Numbered from the stretch's first letter, positions 6,235 to 13,773 are shown. The stretch is DNA of 13,860 bases from Streptomyces alboflavus (GCF_000716675.1 NZ_JNXT01000110.1:1-13860); one strand, 5' to 3'. The notes: generated by a model from the letters alone, not told the origin. Made by a program: numbers and translations.

Positions 6235-7665
6235 ATGCGGGACCCGCTGACCGTCCTCACGGACGCGTTCACGTCCTTCCTGTTCGGGAAGGTCGAGACC
6301 ACCCGCCTGCCGGTGCGCACGTCCACGGGCCAGGCCCAGGCGGTCTACCTGCCGACGGCCGCACCCGGCCTCGGCGACTCCGGCGTGATCATCGGCCGCG
6401 AGGTGTACTCCGGCAAGGGCTACATCTACGACCCGTTCCAGCTGTACGGCCAGCAGCTCCCGGCACCGCACTGGCTGGTGCTCGGCGAGTCCGGCAACGG
6501 CAAGTCCGCCCTGGAGAAGACGTACGTCCTGCGCCAGCTGCGCTTCAAGGACCGTCAGGTCGTCGTCCTGGACGCCCAGGGCGAGGACGGCGTCGGCGAG
6601 TGGAACCTCATCGCGCAGGAGCTGGGCATAACCCCCATCCGGCTCGACCCGACGGCCGCCCTCGACATGGGCATCCGCCTCAACCCCCTGGACCCGGCGA
6701 TCACGACCACGGGCCAGCTCGCGCTGCTGCGCACCATCATCGAAGTCGCCATGGGCCACGGCCTCGACGAACGCTCCGGCTTCGCCCTGAAGGTCGCGCA
6801 CGCCTACGTCAACGAGACCATCGTCGACCGCCAGCCCGTCCTCACCGACATCGTCGAGCAGCTCCGCCACCCCGAACCGGAGTCCGCCGAGGCCATGAAC
6901 GTCGCCATAGACGACGTCCGCGCCTGGGGCCTGGACGTCGCCCTCGTCCTCGACCGCCTCGTGGACGGCGACCTGCGCGGCATGTTCGACGGCCCCACGA
7001 CCGTCGGCATCGACCTCGACGCCCCCCTCATCGTCTTCGACCTGTCCCACATCGACCGCAACTCCATCGCCATGCCCATCCTCATGGCGATCGTGGGCGT
7101 GTGGCTGGAGCACACCTGGATCCGCCCCGACCGGAAGAAGCGCATCTTCCTCGTCGAGGAGGCCTGGCACATCATCAACTCGCCCTTCGTGGCCCAGCTC
7201 TTCCAGCGCCTCCTGAAGTTCGGCCGCCGCCTGGGTCTTTCGTTCGTGGCGGTCGTCCACCACTTGTCGGACGTCGTCGACGGCGCGGCCGCGAAGGAGG
7301 CGGCCGCCATCCTCAAGATGGCGTCCACCCGCACCATCTACGCCCAGAAGGCCGACGAGGCCCGCGCCACCGGCCGCGTCCTCGGCCTGCCCCGCTGGGC
7401 CGTCGAGATCATCCCCACCCTGACCCCCGGCATCGCGGTCTGGGACGTCAACGGCAACGTCCAGGTCGTCAAGCACCTCATCACGGACACGGAACGCCCC
7501 CTCGTCTTCACCGACCGCGCCATGACGGAGTCCGCGAGCGACCTGCTCGCCGACGACGCCCTCGCGGCGGCCGAACGGGAGGCGGAGGAAAGGGCCGCGT
7601 ACATGGAACAGCAGATGGGCGACGGACCCGCCGGGTCCTCCGGATCGCGCTCGACGGTGGCGTGA
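6235..7665 (+). CDS. VirB4/TraC-type T4SS motor ATPase
   Basis: 476 residues, ATG start with GAAGG at 6226-6230. Walker A is GESGNGKS (84-91); the preceding YIYDPFQLYG and LVLGESG context is typical of the VirB4/HerA family. VVVLDAQGED (109-118) matches the strand after Walker A, and Walker B is IFLVEEAW (304-311), followed by the RRLGLSFVAVVHH segment (331-343). VirB4 ATPases power assembly and substrate passage of T4SS as hexamers on the cytoplasmic face. At under 480 residues it is shorter than full VirB4 (about 600-800) because the N-terminal non-motor part seems to be carried by the preceding gene. The tail after ~430 is acidic and Ala-rich. The next gene starts 1 base after its stop, so co-translation is likely. 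All catalytic motifs are intact, so I expect an active ATPase. Confidence 0.93.
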   Translation: MRDPLTVLTDAFTSFLFGKVETTRLPVRTSTGQAQAVYLPTAAPGLGDSGVIIGREVYSGKGYIYDPFQLYGQQLPAPHWLVLGESGNGKSALEKTYVLRQLRFKDRQVVVLDAQGEDGVGEWNLIAQELGITPIRLDPTAALDMGIRLNPLDPAITTTGQLALLRTIIEVAMGHGLDERSGFALKVAHAYVNETIVDRQPVLTDIVEQLRHPEPESAEAMNVAIDDVRAWGLDVALVLDRLVDGDLRGMFDGPTTVGIDLDAPLIVFDLSHIDRNSIAMPILMAIVGVWLEHTWIRPDRKKRIFLVEEAWHIINSPFVAQLFQRLLKFGRRLGLSFVAVVHHLSDVVDGAAAKEAAAILKMASTRTIYAQKADEARATGRVLGLPRWAVEIIPTLTPGIAVWDVNGNVQVVKHLITDTERPLVFTDRAMTESASDLLADDALAAAEREAEERAAYMEQQMGDGPAGSSGSRSTVA

Positions 7666-7666
7666 C

Positions 7667-9214
7667 ATGGGGCAGGAACGGTACGGGCAGGGCCCGGGCG
7701 GCCACGGCTCCGGGCACGGCCCCGCCGGGCAGGGCACGGGCGGGCGCGGCGGCGTGCCGGACGGCCTGCTCGTGGGCGGCCTCGCCTTCGTGCTCGGCAT
7801 GGTCGTCCTGGCCTGGTCCTCCACGGGCATCGCCGGCTGGTGGGCCCACGGCTCCTGGCCGGACGGCGTCACCTTCGGCAAGACCCCACCGGCGGTACGC
7901 CACCTCGCCCAGGAACCCCACGACGTCTCCGGCGCCTGGCCCGACACCCCCGCCACCCAACTCTCCGGCTACGGCCTCTTCTGGGGCTTCCTCATCGCCC
8001 AGATCATGATCCTCATCGTCCTGACGATCTTCGTGATGGGGACGGTGACGCGCTACAGGGCAGTACGGAGGGCCCGGCGGGAGGAGCTGCGGAAGGCGGC
8101 CGCTGTACCCCCTGTGGGCAGCTGGTCCGCCCAGAGGGCGATGGGGGCACCCCCTGCTCGAGCGGAGTCGAGAGCTTGGGGGAGGGTGGGCACAGCCCAG
8201 GCCGACGGTGCGACATCGACAGCTCCCGCCCCTCCAACCTCGGCGCCTCCCGAGGTCGAGCTCACCAAAACCCCCACAGTCCCCACCCCCCGTACCCCCC
8301 TGGTCCTCGGCCCCCCAGAATCCCGCCGCCCCCTGGCAGCAGAGGCCATCGCGAACGCAGAGTCCGCAGCCCTGATCATCACCTCCGACCCCACCCTCTG
8401 GGAGGAGACCAAGGACGCCAGAGCCAAGCTCGGCCCCGTCCTGGTCTACGACCCCTCCCACCTCTGCGACACCCCGGCCCGCCTCCACTGGCCCCCCACC
8501 ACCGGCTGCGAGGACAACCAGACGGCCGCCCACCGGGCAAGATCCCTCCTCGCCCCGATAAGGCCGAGCGCCAAGCTGGACACCGCCGTGGCCGACACCG
8601 CGGAAACCCTGCTCCGCAGCTTCCTGCACGCCGCAGCCATCGACGGCCGCAACATCAAGCACGTCCACCGCTGGGCTCAGGGCACCCAGGTCCAGGACGC
8701 CGTCCGCGTCCTGCGCACCCACCCCAAGGCCGCCTCGGGCGCGGCGGGCGAACTGGAGTCGGCCCTCACCGCACATCCCGAACGCCGGGACATCGCGCAG
8801 GAGTTGACGGCCCGCGCCCTGTCGGCCCTGTTCACCGTCAACGTACGAGAAGCGTGCACGCCGAACCGAACTGACGCCCTCACCCTGGATTCCTTCATCG
8901 ATGAAGGGGGCACGCTTTTTGTGGTGGGTGAGGCCATCGAGGACCCCAAGACGAACCCCGGCGCGATGCCGCTCCTGACGGCACTCGCCTCCAGCGTGGT
9001 CGAGCACGGCCGGCGCATGGCCGAACGGTCATCCTCCGGTCGGCTCGACCCACCAATCACCCTCGTCCTGGACGACGTCGCCGCGGTCGCCCCGCTCCCG
9101 GAACTGCCGGAGCTGCTCGCCACCGGACCGGAGCGGGGCATGCCCACCCTGGCCCTGCTCCGCTCCCGCGAACAGGGCCGCGCCCGCTGGCCCCACGACG
9201 AACTGACCGGCTGA
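7667..9214 (+). CDS. VirD4/TraG-like coupling-protein homologue with degenerate nucleotide site
   Basis: 515 residues, starting 1 base after the VirB4 stop; the start has only a weak GGTGG upstream. Residues 1-30 are Gly/His/Gln-rich, helices lie at ~33-52 and ~103-127 with an outer loop between, then a low-complexity linker (140-212), then a VirD4/TraG-type domain. Family cues are ALIITSDPTLWEETKDAR...GPVLVYDPS (235-263), WPPTTGCED (275-283) and the Walker B-region motif ITLVLDDVAAVAPLPELP (464-481). The expected P-loop position reads GPPESRRPLA (215-224): the GxGK[ST] core is missing. Walker B has DD rather than the usual DE, and the protein ends about 30 residues after it, without the usual C-terminal part. 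Coupling proteins normally feed DNA or protein substrates to the channel using ATP; this one may act as a structural or receptor form. The linker also hosts a Streptomyces-type palindromic repeat (8142-8186). Confidence 0.88.
   Translation: MGQERYGQGPGGHGSGHGPAGQGTGGRGGVPDGLLVGGLAFVLGMVVLAWSSTGIAGWWAHGSWPDGVTFGKTPPAVRHLAQEPHDVSGAWPDTPATQLSGYGLFWGFLIAQIMILIVLTIFVMGTVTRYRAVRRARREELRKAAAVPPVGSWSAQRAMGAPPARAESRAWGRVGTAQADGATSTAPAPPTSAPPEVELTKTPTVPTPRTPLVLGPPESRRPLAAEAIANAESAALIITSDPTLWEETKDARAKLGPVLVYDPSHLCDTPARLHWPPTTGCEDNQTAAHRARSLLAPIRPSAKLDTAVADTAETLLRSFLHAAAIDGRNIKHVHRWAQGTQVQDAVRVLRTHPKAASGAAGELESALTAHPERRDIAQELTARALSALFTVNVREACTPNRTDALTLDSFIDEGGTLFVVGEAIEDPKTNPGAMPLLTALASSVVEHGRRMAERSSSGRLDPPITLVLDDVAAVAPLPELPELLATGPERGMPTLALLRSREQGRARWPHDELTG
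8142..8186. repeat. Palindromic repeat element embedded in the coding sequence
   Basis: The stretch has GGGGG-CA-CCCCC (8143-8154) followed by CTCGA (8157-8161), a 6-base loop and TCGAG (8168-8172), then GAGCTTGGGGGAGGG-like sequence to 8186. From memory, near-identical GC-rich palindromes recur between genes in many Streptomyces genomes. Here it is read in frame as part of a linker (GAPPARAESRAWGRVG, residues 160-175) between the second helix and the nucleotide-domain remnant of the VirD4-like protein. Codon use in and just before it departs from the flanking gene, consistent with insertion. Confidence 0.55.
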
Positions 9215-9234
9215 ACCACCACACCGTCCGGAAC

Positions 9235-9278
9235 GAACGCTCCACTCAGCCGTCCCACAGGTGCCGGACCGAGCGTTC
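9235..9278. terminator. Possible weak terminator between convergent genes
   Basis: GAACGCTC (9235-9242) and GAGCGTTC (9271-9278) are perfect 8-bp inverted repeats, 28 bases apart, filling the 62-base gap between the converging VirD4-like and acetyltransferase genes. The large loop and lack of T-runs make this uncertain, but I see no better terminator here. Confidence 0.3.
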
Positions 9279-9843
9279 AGACGGCCACCCGCTCAAGGAC
9301 CATCTCCCGCTCCCGCGCCCCCGGATCCCCCGGCACGGCGGCGACCTCCCCGCTGGGCACGAACCCGAACTTCCGGTAGAACGCCTCCGCACGCGGATTG
9401 TCCTCGTGCACGAACAACCGCACCCGCTCCACCCCGGCCCCCTCCCCGTCCACAGCCCGGGCCCAGCCGACGGCCGCCGAGAACAACGCCTCAGTCACCC
9501 CCGTACCCCGGAACTCGGCCCGGACGAAGACCCCCACGAGGTGCGCCTGTCGCACCGAGGGCCCCGGGCCGAGCACCCCCTGCGTACCCGGCTCCTCGAT
9601 AAGGACCGTCACCGAACCCGCCCAGGCACCGTCCGGGCCCTCCGCGATGAACTGCCGCACCGAACCCCCCGGCGCGGCCGAGCCCGCGGCACGGTCCTGC
9701 CAGAAGTCGTCGGGCCTCTTCACGGCGTTCTCGTACGTCTCCAGGAAGGCGACCGGCGCAGCCGGGTCCCGCAGGGCGAGGAGCCGCAGCTCACGGACCT
9801 GTCGCCATTCATCGGCGCGCACGGGGCGTATGAGGTGTTCCAT
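9277..9843 (-). CDS. GNAT-family N-acetyltransferase
   Basis: 188 residues from the ATG at 9843 (MEHLIRPVRADEWRQVREL, a typical GNAT opening). The frame is open further upstream to 10029, but that would run into the divergent ABC gene and the added residues are low-complexity Arg/Gly, so 9843 is preferred; an AGGA lies at fair spacing. Acetyl-CoA-binding motif A is HLVGVFVRAEFRGTGV (101-116) with the R-G-x-G-V pyrophosphate loop, and motif B is LFVHEDNPRAEAFYRKFGF (143-161). Such enzymes move an acetyl group from acetyl-CoA to an amine on a small molecule or protein; the substrate cannot be told. It is encoded alone on the minus strand and shows no link to either neighbouring operon. Confidence 0.92.
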   Translation of the reverse strand: MEHLIRPVRADEWRQVRELRLLALRDPAAPVAFLETYENAVKRPDDFWQDRAAGSAAPGGSVRQFIAEGPDGAWAGSVTVLIEEPGTQGVLGPGPSVRQAHLVGVFVRAEFRGTGVTEALFSAAVGWARAVDGEGAGVERVRLFVHEDNPRAEAFYRKFGFVPSGEVAAVPGDPGAREREMVLERVAV

Positions 9844-9920
9844 ACACCGATCCTGGGCGCACGGCCCGCCGCGCGCAACGCAATTCGTCCGCCGCCCCAC
9901 GGCCACCCACCGCCCCCGCC

Positions 9921-9938
9921 GTCGTACCCCGGTACTAC
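9921..9938. promoter_or_regulatory. Inverted repeat in divergent intergenic region, candidate operator
   Basis: GTCGTACC (9921-9928) and GGTACTAC (9931-9938) form an 8-bp inverted repeat with one mismatch around CC. It lies in the 160-base gap between the divergent acetyltransferase and ABC-transporter genes, about 66 bases before the ABC start. Position and symmetry suit a binding site for a dimeric regulator, most simply the operon's own LuxR-type response regulator. That link is inference. Confidence 0.4.
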
Positions 9939-10003
9939 GCACCACCCGACGAGGAGACCCCGGTCCGACGCGCCCGCACCCGCCCCGACGCGACCATCGA
10001 GCC

Positions 10004-10933
10004 ATGATTCGGGCACACGGACTCACCAAACGCTACGGCGGCAAGAACCCCAAGACCGCCGTCGACGACCTCTCCTTCGAGGTCCGCCCCGGCACCGTCA
10101 CCGGCTTCCTCGGCCCCAACGGCGCCGGCAAGTCCACGACCATGCGCATGCTCCTCGGCCTGGACGCGCCGACGGCCGGACGCTGCACGATCGGCGGCCG
10201 CGCGTACGCCGCGCACACCGCGCCCCTGACGGAGGTCGGCGCGCTCCTGGAGGCCCGTTCGATCCACCCGGGCCGCTCCGCGTACCACCACCTCATGGCG
10301 CTCGCGCACACCCACGGCTTCCCGCGCTCCCGCGTCGAGGACGTCCTCGCCACGACCGGCCTCAGCGATGTCGCGGGCCGCCGCGTGAAGGGCTTCTCCC
10401 TCGGCATGGGCCAACGCCTCGGCATCGCGGCCGCCCTGCTCGGCGAACCCTCGACCCTCATCCTGGACGAGCCGGTCAACGGCCTCGACCCGGAGGGCGT
10501 GCTGTGGATCCGCAACCTCCTCAAGGCCCAGGCGGCCGAGGGCCGCACCGTCCTCGTCTCCTCGCACCTGATGAGCGAGATGGCCGTGACCGCCGACCAC
10601 CTCATCATCATCGGCCGGGGCAGGCTGCTCGCCGACACCACGGTCGAACGCTTCGTACGGGACTCCGGCTCCGGCTCCGTGAAGGTCGTCTCGCCCGCCG
10701 CCGCCCGCCTCACCGAGCTCCTCGCGGGCCCCGCCGTGACCATCACCAGCGATGCCCCCGGCACCCTCGACATCCGCGGCACGGACGCCGAGCACATCGG
10801 CACCACCGCCGCCGCCCACTCCATCCCCCTGTTCGAACTCACCCCGCAGAGCGTGTCCCTGGAGCAGGCCTTCATGGACCTCACCCACGACTCCGTCGAG
10901 TACGGCACGCCCCTGGAAGGAGCCGCGGCATGA
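10004..10933 (+). CDS. ABC transporter ATP-binding protein
   Basis: 309 residues. ATG 10004 (MIRAHGLTKRYGGK) is the natural start; the frame extends upstream but those residues read the acetyltransferase gene from its other strand. The ribosome site is weak (ATCGAG). All ABC motifs are present: Walker A GPNGAGKS (37-44), signature SLGMGQ (132-137), Walker B TLILDEP (151-157), D-loop NGLDP (159-163) and switch His188. The signature LGMGQR and the ~100-residue C-terminal extension are typical of DrrA/CcmA-like exporters that pair with ABC-2 permeases. It energises export with the permease encoded next; start and stop overlap as ATGA (10930-10933). The substrate is unknown; antibiotic, peptide or lipid export is usual for this type. 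Confidence 0.95.
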   Translation: MIRAHGLTKRYGGKNPKTAVDDLSFEVRPGTVTGFLGPNGAGKSTTMRMLLGLDAPTAGRCTIGGRAYAAHTAPLTEVGALLEARSIHPGRSAYHHLMALAHTHGFPRSRVEDVLATTGLSDVAGRRVKGFSLGMGQRLGIAAALLGEPSTLILDEPVNGLDPEGVLWIRNLLKAQAAEGRTVLVSSHLMSEMAVTADHLIIIGRGRLLADTTVERFVRDSGSGSVKVVSPAAARLTELLAGPAVTITSDAPGTLDIRGTDAEHIGTTAAAHSIPLFELTPQSVSLEQAFMDLTHDSVEYGTPLEGAAA

Positions 10934-11736
10934 CCACGGACACCCTCACCCGGCCCACCCCCGCGCCCACCAGGAGCCCTTACCGCGTCACCACCTCCCG
11001 TGTCCTGCGCTCGGAGTGGCACAAGCTGTGGACGCTGCGCTCCACCTGGATCACGCTGATCACCGCGGCCGCCCTGGTCCTCGCCGTCGGCATCACCATG
11101 GGCTCCACGTACGACGGCGACGACTCCGAGATCGACACGGTCGTCTTCGTCCTCTTCGGCACCCAGCTCTCCCAGATCTGCCTCGCCGTCCTCGGCATCC
11201 TCGTCACCGCGGGCGAGTACGCGAACGGAATGATCCGCGCCTCCCTCACCGCCGTCCCGCGCCGCGGGCCCGTCCTGTGGTCCAAGGCCGCGGTCTTCAC
11301 GACGGTCGCCTTCACGCTGTCCCTCGTCACGAACGTCGTCACGTTCCTCGTCGCCCAGCTGTGGCTCGCCGGCACCGACAAGGAGCTGTCCCTCACCGAC
11401 TCCGGTGTCCTCGGCGCCCTCGCGGGCAGCGCCGCCGCCATCACGCTGCTCAGCCTGATCGCCCTCGCCTTGGGCGCGCTCCTGCGCTCGGTGCCCGGCG
11501 GCATCGGCGCGTTCGTCGGCGCCGTCCTCGTCCTGCCGGAGGTCATCGGGACGCTGCCCCTCGACGCGGTCGACACCGTCGTCAAGTACTTCCCGGCCCA
11601 GGCCTCCTCGTCCCTCGGCTCGATCACCCCCGTCGACGACACGGTGTCCGCGGGCACGGGCCTGCTGACCCTCATCCTGTGGGCGGCGGCACTCCTGATC
11701 GCCGCATCGGCCCTGCTCAAGCGCCGGGACGTGTGA
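10930..11736 (+). CDS. ABC-2 type transporter permease
   Basis: 268 residues, with ATG overlapping the previous stop and a GGAAGGAG-like site just upstream (10916-10922). After a polar Thr/Pro-rich leader comes SEWHKLWTLRSTW (28-40), the amphipathic entry typical of ABC-2 permeases, then helices at about 41-58, 72-94, 119-146, 158-184, 188-208 and 241-263, making six. A conserved-looking GEYANGMIRASL (95-106) follows the second helix, as in the family. It should form a homodimer with the ATPase and export a small molecule, peptide or lipid. The following kinase gene starts at or within 12 bases of its stop, so all four genes are probably one transcript. Confidence 0.93.
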   Translation: MTTDTLTRPTPAPTRSPYRVTTSRVLRSEWHKLWTLRSTWITLITAAALVLAVGITMGSTYDGDDSEIDTVVFVLFGTQLSQICLAVLGILVTAGEYANGMIRASLTAVPRRGPVLWSKAAVFTTVAFTLSLVTNVVTFLVAQLWLAGTDKELSLTDSGVLGALAGSAAAITLLSLIALALGALLRSVPGGIGAFVGAVLVLPEVIGTLPLDAVDTVVKYFPAQASSSLGSITPVDDTVSAGTGLLTLILWAAALLIAASALLKRRDV

Positions 11737-11747
11737 GTCCCGAGCGC

Positions 11748-13046
11748 ATGTACGAGATCCAGTACGTGTACGAGGATGGGCCGGTGACCCAAGACGTGGA
11801 CCAGCACCCGCTCACCCGGCACGTGCAGCGGCTTACGCAGCGGGCGCGCGCCTTCGACGGGCGCCGCCCGCTGGTCTGGGACCTGCTCGTGACGGGGTTC
11901 TTCGTCGTGGCGGCGGGCATCGACTACGTGGGGGGCGGCTGGCGCAACATCGCGCCCAACACGGACCTGCCCGGCTGGCTCATCGCCGTCCTCACCCTCG
12001 GCATGTCGCTGCCGCTGCTGTGGCGCCGCACCCGGCCGATGCCGGTCCTCGCCTTCATGGTGGGCTTCGGCGTGGTCAACAGCGCGTCCGGCGCGATGCT
12101 CCAGATCGCCCTGGTCCAGCTCATCGTCCTGTTCAGCATCGCGCTGCGGCTGCCCCTGAAGACGCTGGGGTGGGCGGGGGTGCTGATGATGGCGCCCCTG
12201 GTGGTGGGCACGGTCCGCTATCCGAGGGGCAGTTGGGACCAGCAGATCGTCCCGCAGGTATGGGCGTACACCCTGGTCGCGCTCCTCGGCATCGCGGTGC
12301 GCTCCCGGCAGGACTACACCCGCGCCCTGGTCGAGCGCGCCCGCCAGCTGGAGGTGGAGCGCGACCAGCAGGCGCGGCTCGCCGCGGCCGCCGAACGCAC
12401 CCGCATCGCCCGCGAGATGCACGACATCATCGGCCACAACCTGTCCGTCATCACCGGTCTCGCCGACGGCGGCAAGTACGCGGCCTCCAAGTCCCCCGAG
12501 CGCGCCGCGCAGGCCCTCGACGCCATCGGCTCCACGAGCCGCCAGGCCCTCGCGGAGCTGCGCCGCCTCCTGGACGTCCTGCGCGACGAGGCCCCGGAGA
12601 CCGCCGAGTTGGCCCCGCAGCCCGCCCTCACGGACCTGGACCGTCTCATCGACGGCGTCCGCTCGGCGGGCCTGCCGGTCCGCAGCACGTTCCACGGCCG
12701 CGCCGACTCCCTTCCGCAGGGCCAGCAACTCACCGTGTACCGCGTGGTGCAGGAGGCCCTGACGAACACCATGAAGCACGCGGGTGCGGGGGCGACGGCG
12801 GCGGTCGACGTCTCGTACGCGGCGGACGGTGTGTCGGTGTCGGTCACGGACAACGGCCAGGGCGGTGCGCCGTCGGACGGCGGCCGCGGCCTGACCGGCA
12901 TGCGGGAACGAACCGCCTTGTACGCGGGCACGCTTGAGGCCGGTCCGCGCCCGCACCCGGAGCCGGGCTGGCAGGTCCGGCTCCATCTCCCGCGCGCTTC
13001 CGCTCCTTCCACCGCTCTCCCGACCTCGAAGGAATCCGCTCAGTGA
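11748..13046 (+). CDS. Two-component sensor histidine kinase (HisKA_3 / NarL-DesK type)
   Basis: 432 residues from ATG 11748. Alternative starts are GTG 11733, overlapping the permease stop as GTGA, and GTG 11784, which has GAGG 8 bases upstream and gives MTQDVDQHPL; the sequence does not settle it. Helices lie at ~45-62, 77-91, 98-115, 119-135, 140-156 and 170-185, with little outside the membrane, as in intramembrane or membrane-stress sensors. A coiled linker (186-215) leads to the dimerisation/phosphoacceptor helix with AREMHDIIGHNLSVI (His225). The HATPase domain has an N-box around QEALTNTMKHAG (335-346), DNGQG (368-372) and GRGLTGM (379-385). It should phosphorylate the response regulator encoded next (GTGA overlap at 13043-13046). 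With the ABC exporter upstream, the likely stimulus is the exporter's substrate or membrane damage. Confidence 0.93.
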   Translation: MYEIQYVYEDGPVTQDVDQHPLTRHVQRLTQRARAFDGRRPLVWDLLVTGFFVVAAGIDYVGGGWRNIAPNTDLPGWLIAVLTLGMSLPLLWRRTRPMPVLAFMVGFGVVNSASGAMLQIALVQLIVLFSIALRLPLKTLGWAGVLMMAPLVVGTVRYPRGSWDQQIVPQVWAYTLVALLGIAVRSRQDYTRALVERARQLEVERDQQARLAAAAERTRIAREMHDIIGHNLSVITGLADGGKYAASKSPERAAQALDAIGSTSRQALAELRRLLDVLRDEAPETAELAPQPALTDLDRLIDGVRSAGLPVRSTFHGRADSLPQGQQLTVYRVVQEALTNTMKHAGAGATAAVDVSYAADGVSVSVTDNGQGGAPSDGGRGLTGMRERTALYAGTLEAGPRPHPEPGWQVRLHLPRASAPSTALPTSKESAQ

Positions 13047-13723
13047 CGACTGTCCTCATAGTCGACGACCAGCCCTTGCAGCGTTTCGGCTTCCGCATGC
13101 TCCTGGAGAGCCAGGACGACATGACGGTGGTCGGGGAGGGCGGCCATGGCTCGGACGCGGTCCGCATGACGTCCGGCCTGCGTCCGGACGTGGTCCTGAT
13201 GGATGTGCGGATGCCGGACATGGACGGCATCGAGGCGACGCGCCGCATCGTCGCGTCCGGGTCGAGCTCTCGGGTCCTCATCCTGACGACGTTCGACCTC
13301 GACGAGTACGCGTACGCGGGGCTGCGGGCGGGGGCGTCGGGGTTCCTCATCAAGGACGCGCTGCCGGAGGAGCTGCTTTCGGGGGTCCGCGCGGTGGCGA
13401 CGGGGGACGCGGTGGTGGCGCCTCGGCTGACGCGGCGCCTCCTGGACACGTTCGCGCACCAGCTGCCGTCGGGTTCGGACGCCGGGGCCGGCTCCGCCGA
13501 TCCCTCGAATCATCCGCTTCTGTCGTCGTTGACGGAACGCGAGCTGCACATCCTCACGGTGATCGGCCAGGGCTGGACGAATTCGGAGATCGCCGCCCGG
13601 CTGCACCTCGCGGAGTCGACGGTGAAGACGCATGTGGGCCGCATCCTCGCGAAGACGGGCTCGCGGGACCGGGTGCAGGCGGTGATTCTGGCGTACGACA
13701 CGAAGCTGGTGCGGCCGTCCTGA
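13043..13723 (+). CDS. LuxR/NarL-family response regulator
   Basis: 226 residues from GTG 13043, with GAAGGA at 13028-13033 and GTGA overlap with the kinase. The receiver domain (3-~120) has the acidic pair D8/D9, phosphoacceptor Asp54 in VVLMDVRMPDMDG, T82/T83 and Lys104. A linker with Ser/Gly leads to the LuxR-type helix-turn-helix (about 163-215): LTERELHIL, GWTNSEIAARLHLAESTVKTHV and ILAKTGSRDRVQAV are all canonical. It should act as a DNA-binding dimer when phosphorylated, probably on the promoter of the same operon (see the dyad at 9921-9938). It is the last gene of the operon, followed 8 bases later by a strong terminator. Confidence 0.95.
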   Translation: MTTVLIVDDQPLQRFGFRMLLESQDDMTVVGEGGHGSDAVRMTSGLRPDVVLMDVRMPDMDGIEATRRIVASGSSSRVLILTTFDLDEYAYAGLRAGASGFLIKDALPEELLSGVRAVATGDAVVAPRLTRRLLDTFAHQLPSGSDAGAGSADPSNHPLLSSLTERELHILTVIGQGWTNSEIAARLHLAESTVKTHVGRILAKTGSRDRVQAVILAYDTKLVRPS

Positions 13724-13731
13724 AACGCAGA

Positions 13732-13761
13732 AAACCCCCGTGCCGAATGGCACGGGGGTTT
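13732..13761. terminator. Strong bidirectional terminator between response regulator and rRNA operon
   Basis: AAACCCCCGTGCC (13732-13744) pairs perfectly with GGCACGGGGGTTT (13749-13761) around the loop GAAT: 13 bp, mostly GC, ending in T's on the plus strand and TTTT on the minus strand. It can stop transcription from the response-regulator side and from the oncoming rRNA operon. Confidence 0.9.
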
Positions 13762-13773
13762 CCCTTAAATTTA

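Noticed and set aside
6049..7956. A 635-codon minus-strand open frame over the VirB4 gene
   Set aside because: Same mirror effect; the plus strand has intact Walker A and B motifs, so the antisense frame is not credible.
9844..10029. Longer N-terminus for the acetyltransferase
   Set aside because: It would overlap the start of the divergent ABC gene and add Arg/Gly low-complexity sequence ahead of the typical GNAT opening at 9843.
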